A program made the position numbers and the translations under genes. Source: HKCCE3408 sp039191215 (GTDB lineage Bacteria; Pseudomonadota; Alphaproteobacteria; Rhodobacterales; Rhodobacteraceae). Taken from it: a stretch of DNA of 64,000 nucleotides. The stretch covers positions 1 to 64,000 of the forward strand of contig JBCCXT010000007.1 in NCBI GenBank assembly GCA_039191215.1. Reading direction: 5' to 3'. Below are positions 35,407-42,633 of this stretch, piece after piece. Within the stretch, counting starts at the first letter, position 1, and each line of letters begins with the position of its first letter. A model generated the notes under the pieces. That model was not told where the DNA came from. It did no database searches and saw only the letters and a program-made list of their open reading frames with translations.

Positions 35407-36219
35407 CTAGCCTGCGTTCAGCACCCTTTCGACCCCGTGGCGGACCCGGTCGATGCTAAATGAATGCCCGCCCGAGAAGGTGCAGAAATCCAGCACCTGC
35501 CCCGCGGTATTGGCGCTTTGCTCGCAGCTCATGGCGCCGGCGGCGGGAACGGTCTGCACCGGTTCAAAACCGCCCACCCGGCGGTACATGGCCAGTGTGT
35601 CGGGCACATCGCCCTGCCGCGTCTGGCCAATCGGGCGCCCCGAAAGCGGCACGGTGCTGTCTTCGGTTCCGTGGATGTGCACAACGTTGCTGGGCCCTGT
35701 CGGGCAGGTCTCGGGCGGGGCCAGCCAGAACGTGCCCGAATAAGGCACAAAACCCTGGAACGCATCAGCCATACCGCAGGCAATGTTCCAAACAAACATG
35801 CCGCCTGCGGAAAACCCCGTCAGGACCAGCCGATCGCTGTCGACTTCCATCCGGGTCGCAAGATCGGCGAGCACATCTGCGACGTAGCCGTATTCCTGGG
35901 TCTCGGTCTGATCGGGTTGCTGCGGCCGATGCGCGAGGTTCCAATCATCGGCGCCTGCATCCAACGCAACAAAGGCCATGCCAAAATCATCGGCCAGCCG
36001 CATCAGGCTTTCATTGCGCATCGCACCGGCGGCTGAGCCGCGATAGCCATGGGCAAAAAAGAGCACGCCTGTCGGCCCATCTGCCTCAGGCAGATAGAGC
36101 CGGTAGGTCCGGTCACCGACCTGGCAGTCGGTTTCCAGCCCGCAGGCAACTGCGGATGAGGCGAGGGTGGATAGGGCGGCGGAGACGCCTAGAAGCGTTG
36201 CAAAGAGATGTTTTTTCAT
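35407..36219 (-). CDS. Secreted alpha/beta-hydrolase (LpqC/PHB-depolymerase-like esterase)
   Basis: 270 residues. Signal peptide MKKHLFATLLGVSAALSTLA, then a Ser-hydrolase fold: HGYRGSAAG oxyanion region, nucleophile elbow LTGFSAGGMFVW (GxSxG), VVHIHGTEDSTVPLSG and the catalytic His in FSGGHSFSID. The group includes feruloyl esterases, LpqC and polyhydroxybutyrate depolymerases; the substrate is not defined here. It lies between dgcA and the aminotransferase gene on the same strand (52 and 72 bases away), so may be co-transcribed. An open frame extends upstream but overlaps dgcA. Confidence 0.83.
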   Translation of the reverse strand: MKKHLFATLLGVSAALSTLASSAVACGLETDCQVGDRTYRLYLPEADGPTGVLFFAHGYRGSAAGAMRNESLMRLADDFGMAFVALDAGADDWNLAHRPQQPDQTETQEYGYVADVLADLATRMEVDSDRLVLTGFSAGGMFVWNIACGMADAFQGFVPYSGTFWLAPPETCPTGPSNVVHIHGTEDSTVPLSGRPIGQTRQGDVPDTLAMYRRVGGFEPVQTVPAAGAMSCEQSANTAGQVLDFCTFSGGHSFSIDRVRHGVERVLNAG

Positions 36220-36271
36220 GCCGCGAAGCTTGCCCGAGCGAACGGCCCTTCGCACCACATATTTGTGTGAT

Positions 36272-37234
36272 TTAGCCCCATAAAGCAGCCTCTGGCGGGT
36301 GCACGCCCGCTGCGTCATAGACAAGCGGGTGATCGCGATCCTCGGCCAAGAGGAGCGGGCCATCGAGATCGACGATATCGGCGCCCTGCGCCAAAAGCAC
36401 TGCGGGCGCCATGGCCAGGCTCGACCCGACCATGCAGCCAACCATGATGCCAAATCCCTCGGCCCGTGCGGCATCGCGCAAGGCCAGGGCTTCGGTCAGC
36501 CCGCCGGTCTTGTCGAGCTTGATGTTGACCATATCGTATTTGCCCGAGAGCGCCTGCAGGCTGGCGCGATCATGGCAGCTTTCATCTGCGCAAACTGGCA
36601 GGGGCCGCTCGATCTCGGCCAGCATATCGTCCTCTCCGGCCGGCAGCGGCTGTTCCACCATGCGCACACCCAGCCGGACCAGATGCGGCGCGAGATCGGC
36701 GTAAGTATCGGCCGTCCAGCCTTCATTGGCATCGACGATGATGGCGGCGTCGGGGGCGCCCTGGCGCACGGCTTCCAAGCGCGCCATGTCATCAGGCGTG
36801 CCCAGCTTGATCTTCAAAAGCGATCGACGGGCGTGTTTGACCGCAGCCAGGCGCATATTTTCAGGCGAGTCGAGCGACAAGGTGAAGGCGGTTTTCACAG
36901 GCCCGGGCGCGGGCAGACCGGCGATTTGCCAGGCCCTTAGCCCTGCGCGTTTGGCCCTGGCATCCCATATCGCGCAATCGAGCGCATTGCGTGCAGCACC
37001 GGGCGGCAGGTCTGCGCCCGGGGGCTCTTGCGTCGCCGCAGCCTCAATCTGCTTCGTGACGCTCTCAAGCGTCTCACCATAGCGCGCATAGGGCACACAT
37101 TCGCCCCAGCCGGCCGGCCCGGCATCACCGGTTTCTTTGTAACGCACGGTCAGGACATCAGCCTGCACGCGTGACCCCCGCGAAATCGTAAAGACCTCCG
37201 CGAGACGAAAACTGTCCTGGGAGACAGTGATCAT
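36272..37234 (-). CDS. dgcA: N-acetyl-D-glutamate racemase DgcA (enolase superfamily)
   Basis: 320 residues, muconate-lactonizing/dipeptide-epimerase subgroup. Catalytic and metal residues are in place: SLLKIKLGT (KxK), IIVDANEGW (Asp), VEQPLP (Glu), VCADESCHD (Asp) and INIKLDKTGG-like NIKLDKTGG (Lys). Family knowledge: with DgcN it forms a D-glutamate catabolic pair, DgcN acetylating D-Glu and DgcA racemising the product to N-acetyl-L-Glu. Older annotation calls such proteins L-Ala-D/L-Glu epimerase, which is the alternative. Start overlaps the dgcN stop by four bases (ATGA), supporting the paired role. Confidence 0.88.
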   Translation of the reverse strand: MITVSQDSFRLAEVFTISRGSRVQADVLTVRYKETGDAGPAGWGECVPYARYGETLESVTKQIEAAATQEPPGADLPPGAARNALDCAIWDARAKRAGLRAWQIAGLPAPGPVKTAFTLSLDSPENMRLAAVKHARRSLLKIKLGTPDDMARLEAVRQGAPDAAIIVDANEGWTADTYADLAPHLVRLGVRMVEQPLPAGEDDMLAEIERPLPVCADESCHDRASLQALSGKYDMVNIKLDKTGGLTEALALRDAARAEGFGIMVGCMVGSSLAMAPAVLLAQGADIVDLDGPLLLAEDRDHPLVYDAAGVHPPEAALWG

Positions 37235-38232
37235 ATCGCCGCAAGCGCGTCGCACAGCTTGCCAGCACCCTGCCGGAATGGATCGCACGTCGGCAGGCCC
37301 ATCCGCGCCTCAGTCTTTTCGAGGTATTCCAGGGCCTCGGCCTGGGACATCGCGGCGGTGTTGACCGACACACCGATGACCTGCGCATTGGGGTTGGCAA
37401 CGCGGGCCAAGGGCAGCGCCGTATCGCGCAGCACCTCCAGCGACGGCAGGTCGTAGCCGGGCAAGCCGCGCATGTGGTCGCGCGTCGGCTCGTGGCTGAG
37501 GACCAGCGCGTCGGGCGCGCCACCATGCACAAGCGCCATCGTCACACCGGAATAGGAGACGTGAAACAGGCTGCCCTGCCCCTCGATCATATCCCAATGG
37601 TCAGGCTCATTGTCCGGTGTCAGCCATTCCACTGCTCCGGCCATGAAATCGGCGATCACCGCGTCAAGCGGCACACCATGGCCGGTGATAAGAATGCCGG
37701 TCTGTCCGGTCGGGCGGAAGGTGGATTTCAGGCCGCGGGCGCGCATTTCCTTATCCATCGCCAGTGCGGTGTACATCTTGCCGACCGAGCAATCGGTGCC
37801 CACCGCCAAGCAACGCTTGCCCGTCCTGCGCACACCATTTGCGATCGGGTAGTCCACGTCCGGAATACGCACGTCATGCAAGCTGCGCCCGGTCGCCCGC
37901 GCTACGGCTGCCAAGTCCTCTTCGTCGCGCAACAGATTGTGCAGGCCCGAGGCGAGGTCGAACCCTTCCTCAAGGGCCGCAATCAGCACCTTTTTCCAGC
38001 TTTGTGAGATCACGCCACCCCGATTTGCGACGCCCACGACCAAGGTTTTGGCGCCGGCCGCCTTCGCCTCGGCCAAGTCCATGTCCGGCAGACCGACATC
38101 GGCGTTGCATCCCGGCAGGCGAAGCTGTCCGACGCAGTTTTCCGGGCGCCAATCGCGGATGCCGCGGGCCACTTTGGCAGCCAGTTGGTCGGGCGCATCG
38201 CCAAGAAACAAAAGATACGGGGTCGCGATCAT
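37231..38232 (-). CDS. dgcN: D-glutamate N-acetyltransferase DgcN (DUF1611)
   Basis: 333 residues. The DUF1611 family has an N-terminal Rossmann-like domain (PYLLFLGDAPDQLAAKVARG, LVVGVANRGG) and a C-terminal P-loop domain with GTDCSVGKMYTALAM. Other family blocks: FRPTGQTGILITGHGVPLDA and IEGQGSLFHVSYSGVTMALV. Family knowledge assigns N-acetylation of D-glutamate. First gene of dgcN-dgcA; start 38232 has GGAGG six bases upstream. The 139-base gap above it is AT-rich for this genome and may hold the promoter. Confidence 0.88.
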   Translation of the reverse strand: MIATPYLLFLGDAPDQLAAKVARGIRDWRPENCVGQLRLPGCNADVGLPDMDLAEAKAAGAKTLVVGVANRGGVISQSWKKVLIAALEEGFDLASGLHNLLRDEEDLAAVARATGRSLHDVRIPDVDYPIANGVRRTGKRCLAVGTDCSVGKMYTALAMDKEMRARGLKSTFRPTGQTGILITGHGVPLDAVIADFMAGAVEWLTPDNEPDHWDMIEGQGSLFHVSYSGVTMALVHGGAPDALVLSHEPTRDHMRGLPGYDLPSLEVLRDTALPLARVANPNAQVIGVSVNTAAMSQAEALEYLEKTEARMGLPTCDPFRQGAGKLCDALAAI

Positions 38233-38371
38233 GGTGCCTCCTTTCACAAACGCGGCACCGTAACCGAAACCCGACTGGATATTCTCGCAATTTCTATCGC
38301 GGCCATAAAATTTTGGTGCAGAATTTTGCGCGTTCGTCTGAAAATGCGCGCTAATCTCGCGCTGCCGCCGC

Positions 38372-38686
38372 TTACGGCTCGACGAAATCTCTTGGCGGTG
38401 TCGCGGTCGCAGGCGTCTGGCGCTTGTATTCGTAGCGCCGCACCCCGTCCTCTTCGCCCGTGGCAACGATCAGCGCATGGGTCATATGACGTTGGCCGTC
38501 ATAGATATCCACCAGACCGCGAAGATGGTTTGCCGTCCCATCATCCACCTCGAACCCGCGATCAAAGAGCCGCAATATCGGGTACACTTTGCCACCCGCA
38601 TGGATGGTCAATCGGTGACGGAATTTGTTGCGGTTTGGCGCGGCAAGCCCTTCGCGCACCGCCTTTGGCAGCATGTCAGACATCAT
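38372..38686 (-). CDS. Conserved hypothetical protein of Rhodobacterales type
   Basis: 104 residues; function unknown. Basic N-terminus (KAVREGLAAPNRNKFRHRL) then a beta-rich body: IHAGGKVYPILRLFDRGFEV, LRGLVDIYDGQRHMTHALIV and a C-terminal tail RRYEYKRQTPATATPPRDFV. I recall similar roseobacter proteins with the LRGLVDxYDG block and FKR/EYKR tail. The strand pattern is PilZ-like, but the RxxxR and DxSxxG motifs are not clear. Start 38686 or the next ATG, three bases on; a run of seven G precedes. Confidence 0.72.
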   Translation of the reverse strand: MMSDMLPKAVREGLAAPNRNKFRHRLTIHAGGKVYPILRLFDRGFEVDDGTANHLRGLVDIYDGQRHMTHALIVATGEEDGVRRYEYKRQTPATATPPRDFVEP

Positions 38687-38866
38687 CCCCCCCGAGTCTG
38701 TCCCCAGGGTAAGCATGGACAGACAAACGATTCCGTCAATGAAATTAAATTGCAGCTGAAACCCAAAAGCTGCTGTGCGCTGGCGCAGGGGGTCTCTCTT
38801 GGCTTGCGCGCTGACGGGTTGGTTGCGGCGCGCTATGATACCAAGCACCAAATTGCGGAGGCATCG

Positions 38867-39856
38867 ATGGGGCAGCTCGTGAACGGTGTGTGGCACACCG
38901 AACCCGTGACCGGTAAAGACAAAGACGGCGTGTTTCGGCGCAAGGATGCGGCATTTCGAAACTGGGTCACAATTGACGGCAGCCCGGGGCCTTCGGGCAG
39001 CGGCGGATTTACCGCTGAAAGCGGTCGCTATCACCTTTATGTCGCCTATGCCTGCCCTTGGGCCAACCGCACGCTGATTTTTCGCCAACTCAAAGGGCTG
39101 AGCGATCATATCGGCCTGTCGGTGGTGCATCCCGACATGCTTGAAGATGGTTGGAGCTTTGCCAGCGACTTTACCGGTGCGACAGGCGATCCGCTCAATG
39201 GTGCGAGCTTCGCGCGCGATTTATACGTCAAGGCCGACAGCCAGGCCAATGGCCGCGCGACGGTTCCGATCCTGTGGGACAAACAAACCGGCGCGATTGT
39301 TTCCAATGAAAGCGCGGAGATCATTCGGATGTTCAACAGCGCCTTTGACGCCATCACCGGTAATACGCTCGACTACTATCCAGAAGCGTTGCGGTCTGAG
39401 ATCGATCAGATCAACGCCCGCATCTACGACAACTTCAATAACGGGGTTTACAAATCGGGCTTTGCGCGCAGCCAGGCGGCCTACGACAACGCCGTGGGTG
39501 CTGTGTTTGAGACGCTTGATTGGCTCGAAAACCATCTCCAAACACGCCGTTATCTACTGGGCGGCACATTGACCGAGGCAGATTGGCGTCTGTTCACGAC
39601 GCTAGTTCGCTTCGATTTGGTTTATGTCACGCATTTCAAATGCAACCGGGCCCGGATCGTCGATTATCCCAATGTCTGGGCCTATACCCGAGAGCTTTAC
39701 CAGATGCCGGGGATCGCTGAGCAGGTTAATTTCGAGCATATCACCCGGCATTACTACTACAGCCACGACTCGATCAATCCATTCCGGATTATCCCCTTGG
39801 GTCCGATCATCGATTGGCATGAACCCCATGGGCGGGAGACGTTGCAGGTCGCATAA
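38867..39856 (+). CDS. Xi-class glutathione transferase (glutathionyl-hydroquinone reductase)
   Basis: 329 residues. Catalytic Cys in YVAYACPWANRTLIFRQLKG (CPWA), the xi-class signature that distinguishes these enzymes from ordinary GSTs; further blocks VPILWDKQTGAIVSNESAEI and YLLGGTLTEADWRLFTTLVR, then HFKCNRARIVDYPNVWAYTR. It reduces glutathionyl-hydroquinones in the cytoplasm. Start 38867 has GGAGG six bases upstream; the long open frame before it is not protein-like. Divergent from the small hypothetical gene. Confidence 0.94.
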   Translation: MGQLVNGVWHTEPVTGKDKDGVFRRKDAAFRNWVTIDGSPGPSGSGGFTAESGRYHLYVAYACPWANRTLIFRQLKGLSDHIGLSVVHPDMLEDGWSFASDFTGATGDPLNGASFARDLYVKADSQANGRATVPILWDKQTGAIVSNESAEIIRMFNSAFDAITGNTLDYYPEALRSEIDQINARIYDNFNNGVYKSGFARSQAAYDNAVGAVFETLDWLENHLQTRRYLLGGTLTEADWRLFTTLVRFDLVYVTHFKCNRARIVDYPNVWAYTRELYQMPGIAEQVNFEHITRHYYYSHDSINPFRIIPLGPIIDWHEPHGRETLQVA

Positions 39857-39875
39857 GCGCGGGTTAGGGCGGGTC

Positions 39876-40796
39876 ATGTTCAGCCTCGCCGCCGCCCTGA
39901 TCCTCGACGCCCTTTTGGGCGAGCCGAAATGGCTATGGTCGCGCCTGGCGCATCCGGCGATTTTGATGGGTCGGCTGATTACTTGGGGAGAGCGGCATCT
40001 CAATCAAGGTGCCGCGCGCAGGCTTAAGGGCGCCTGTCTGGTCGCAGCCCTACTGGGCTTGGCCTGCGGGCTTGGCTGGGTTATTGCCGCGATACCGCTT
40101 GGCTGGGTCTGGGAGGTCCTGTTTGCCGGCATCTTGTTGGCACAACGCAGCCTTGCCGATCATGTTGCCGCGGTGGCGTTTGGCTTGGGCCAGAACTTAG
40201 AGGAAGGCCGGCGCGCGGTTGCCATGATCGTGGGTCGTGACATTGCGACCATGGACGGCTCGGCCGTGGCGCGTGCGGCGATTGAAAGCGCTGGTGAGAA
40301 CGTATCAGACGGTGTCGTTGCGCCCGCATTCTGGTTCGCCGTCGCGGGCCTGCCCGGCATGATGGCCTACAAGATCATCAATACCGCCGACAGCATGATC
40401 GGCTACCGGACCGAGCGCTACATCGAATTTGGCTGGGCGGCGGCCCGGCTTGATGATGTGCTCAATTGGGTGCCTGCGCGCCTGACCGCCTTGCTGATCG
40501 CGCTCAGCCACCAGGACCTCAGCGCGTGGCGATTGGCCCTTGCAGAGGCGCCGCTTCACCGGTCGCCCAATGCCGGTTGGCCCGAGGCGGCACTGGCCCG
40601 CGTGCTTGGCGTGGCGATCTCTGGTCCGCGCAGCTATGGCGGCAAGATCGAGGATCATCCCTATGTGAATGGCACGGGGCGGCGGGTGCTCGGCGCGTTT
40701 GATATCGAGCGGGCCGTCGGCTCGCTTTGGCGTGTTTGGATAGGACTTCTAGCCATTGTCATCATAATTGGTGTTGGTAGTCTCGCCTGGACGTGA
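39876..40796 (+). CDS. cbiB: Adenosylcobinamide-phosphate synthase
   Basis: Joins the aminopropanol arm to adenosylcobyric acid in cobalamin synthesis (CbiB in Salmonella, CobD in Pseudomonas). 306 residues, membrane protein. Family blocks: LILDALLGEPKWLWSRLAHP, GRDIATMDGSAVARAAIESA, ENVSDGVVAPAFWFAVAG and the helix YKIINTADSMIGYRTERY. Start 39876, 20 bases after the previous stop. No other cobalamin gene is in the window. Confidence 0.94.
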   Translation: MFSLAAALILDALLGEPKWLWSRLAHPAILMGRLITWGERHLNQGAARRLKGACLVAALLGLACGLGWVIAAIPLGWVWEVLFAGILLAQRSLADHVAAVAFGLGQNLEEGRRAVAMIVGRDIATMDGSAVARAAIESAGENVSDGVVAPAFWFAVAGLPGMMAYKIINTADSMIGYRTERYIEFGWAAARLDDVLNWVPARLTALLIALSHQDLSAWRLALAEAPLHRSPNAGWPEAALARVLGVAISGPRSYGGKIEDHPYVNGTGRRVLGAFDIERAVGSLWRVWIGLLAIVIIIGVGSLAWT

Positions 40797-40815
40797 CATG
40801 CGGAGGCTTGATTTC

Positions 40816-41988
40816 ATGACCCGATCGATCTTGGCCGCTGGCCTCATACTGGCCGCAAGCGCTGCCCAGGCGCAGCAATGCGGCGGGGATTTCGGCAGTT
40901 TTGTCAGCGACATGCGCGCCGAAGCCGTCGCCAACGGCCACGACGCCAATGCGGTTGCGGCATTTTTTGCCAGCGTCCGGCAAGACCCGGCAACCTTACG
41001 TGCTGACCGTGCGCAGGGCATTTTTGCAACCCCGTTCACGGAGTTTGCCCGGCGCCTGATCAGCCAAAATCGGATGGATAACGGCCGCCGCAATGCGCAG
41101 ACCTATGCCGCGATTTTCGATGAGGTGGAGCGGCGATACGGCGTTAGCCGCGGCGTTTTACTGGCATTTTGGGCGCTGGAGACTGATTTCGGCAGCTTTC
41201 AGGGGGATTTCAACACGCTCAACAGCTTGGTGACACTGTCCCATGATTGCCGCCGGCCGGAGCTCTTCCGGCCGCAGGTTTTCGCCGCCTTGGAGCTTTA
41301 TGAGCAGGGCGATTTTGACCCGGTCTCAACGACGGGCGCCTGGGCGGGCGAGATTGGCATGGTGCAAATGTTGCCCGAAGACATTCTGGAACGCGGCGTC
41401 GATGGCGACGGAGACGGCCAGGTCACGCTGAAAACCTCGGCACCCGACGCGCTGATGTCGGGGGCAAATATGTTGTCCTCGCTCGGTTGGCGCGCGGGGG
41501 AGCCGTGGTTGGTTGAGGTTGCCATGCCCGATACTTTCGATTGGAGCGAGACCGGGCTCGACACCACGCGGCGCGTGTCGGATTGGCAATCGATGGGCGT
41601 CCAGGGTCGGGCCGGGCCGTTGCCGGGTGGCAATCTGCAAGCGTCGATCCTGCTGCCCCAGGGCCGCAACGGCCCAGCCTTCATGGCCTATCCAAATTAC
41701 AACGTCTTTTTTGAGTGGAATCAAAGTTTTGTTTATGTGACGACAGCCGCTTACTTTGCCACCAGGCTTGAGGGAGCGCCGGTTTTCGACGCAAGCGGCG
41801 CTGAGCCGGGATTGAGCGGGGACCAGATGCGGCTGTTGCAGACCCGGTTGACGGAACGTGGCTACGATGTGGGGGGAATCGATGGCATTCTGGGCCGAAT
41901 GACGCGCGCCGCTGTGCAGGCCGAACAAGAACGTCTTGGACTGCCCGCCGATGCCTGGCCAACCGTGGCGCTATTGAACGCACTCTGA
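40816..41988 (+). CDS. MltB-type lytic murein transglycosylase (second paralog)
   Basis: 390 residues. Signal peptide MTRSILAAGLILAASAAQA, catalytic domain with the active-site Glu in LAFWALETDFGSF, then TTGAWAGEIGMVQMLPEDIL, and a C-terminal PG_binding_1 unit (QTRLTERGYDVGGIDG). Shorter linker than the paralog at 30068 and a Q in place of its H at the MGHTQ-like position (IGMVQ). Start 40816 has CGGAGG nine bases upstream; two earlier in-frame ATGs have no site. 20 bases after cbiB. Confidence 0.92.
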   Translation: MTRSILAAGLILAASAAQAQQCGGDFGSFVSDMRAEAVANGHDANAVAAFFASVRQDPATLRADRAQGIFATPFTEFARRLISQNRMDNGRRNAQTYAAIFDEVERRYGVSRGVLLAFWALETDFGSFQGDFNTLNSLVTLSHDCRRPELFRPQVFAALELYEQGDFDPVSTTGAWAGEIGMVQMLPEDILERGVDGDGDGQVTLKTSAPDALMSGANMLSSLGWRAGEPWLVEVAMPDTFDWSETGLDTTRRVSDWQSMGVQGRAGPLPGGNLQASILLPQGRNGPAFMAYPNYNVFFEWNQSFVYVTTAAYFATRLEGAPVFDASGAEPGLSGDQMRLLQTRLTERGYDVGGIDGILGRMTRAAVQAEQERLGLPADAWPTVALLNAL

Positions 41989-42026
41989 GCTTGGATACGG
42001 CCGGGCACAACCGCTGCGTGCGCGGC

Positions 42027-42158
42027 CTAATGGGATGAAACGACGAGGAAATCTGGTAATGCGGGTGGGGCGATTAATTGGGCGACCTCAGCCTCACCGG
42101 TCGTGCCGCCGAGCGCCAACGCTGCCATCGCACATGCGATCAAAAAGAGCTCTCTCAC
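42027..42158 (-). CDS. Possible 43-residue exported peptide
   Basis: Read on the minus strand from a GTG at 42158: MRELFLIACAMAALALGGTT followed by GEAEVAQLIAPPALPDFLVV and SSH. GGAGA lies about seven bases upstream. The N-terminus looks like a signal peptide and the rest is short and Pro-rich. Too small for usual gene callers. Sits in the 234-base gap between the transglycosylase gene and the hypothetical gene at 42223. Not recognised; it could be spurious. Confidence 0.4.
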   Translation of the reverse strand: MRELFLIACAMAALALGGTTGEAEVAQLIAPPALPDFLVVSSH

Positions 42159-42222
42159 TGGCACTCTCCACATACCCTACAGCTTTTGATTAAATTCAAA
42201 TGGTTAATGCTTTGTTTATCGG

Positions 42223-42633
42223 TCATAGGTCGACCGCTTCTTCGATCCTGCGGGTAGCCGTCGCGGTGGCATGTGGCTTGCGCCGCAAGCTAAAGGTCCC
42301 ACCCCAATGGGGCATGCGCCTAAAATGCCAGTGGCCACGGATCTGGGTCCGCGCGGCATCACTGGTCCCGGCATAGACTGGATCGCCGCCCGGTTGCGTA
42401 AAGCCCAAGTACCTTTTGGAGAACTGAACGGCACTGCCATCCCGGTGACCGTTCAGCTCGGCCCGCAATTCAGGGCCCAAATCCTTGCGAAAGGTATTGG
42501 GCTCCCGGCTTTCGCCGGACAGCTCCCCAGCTGCCTCGCTCAGTTTGACCTCCATGGGCACGGGTTGGGCGCCGCCGGTTGGGTAGCGATAGATGCCCCA
42601 CCATTCGCCCGTTAAGTCGGAATGCTGCGCCAT
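42223..42633 (-). CDS. Conserved-looking hypothetical protein downstream of smc
   Basis: 136 residues, function unknown. Mostly beta strands: LTGEWWGIYRYPTGGAQPVP, MEVKLSEAAGELSGES, ELNGHRDGSAVQFSKRYLGF and TQIRGHWHFRRMPHWGGTFS. The start of domain (LTGEWxGxY) and alternating strands resemble small lipocalin-like barrels that bind hydrophobic ligands; that is an inference from pattern only. The start ATG overlaps the smc stop by one base (TGATG), so translation is probably coupled to smc. Confidence 0.72.
   Translation of the reverse strand: MAQHSDLTGEWWGIYRYPTGGAQPVPMEVKLSEAAGELSGESREPNTFRKDLGPELRAELNGHRDGSAVQFSKRYLGFTQPGGDPVYAGTSDAARTQIRGHWHFRRMPHWGGTFSLRRKPHATATATRRIEEAVDL

Noticed and set aside
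35407..36474. Longer form of the esterase starting at 36474
   Set aside because: The extra 85 residues overlap dgcA and lack protein character, while 36219 gives a perfect signal peptide.
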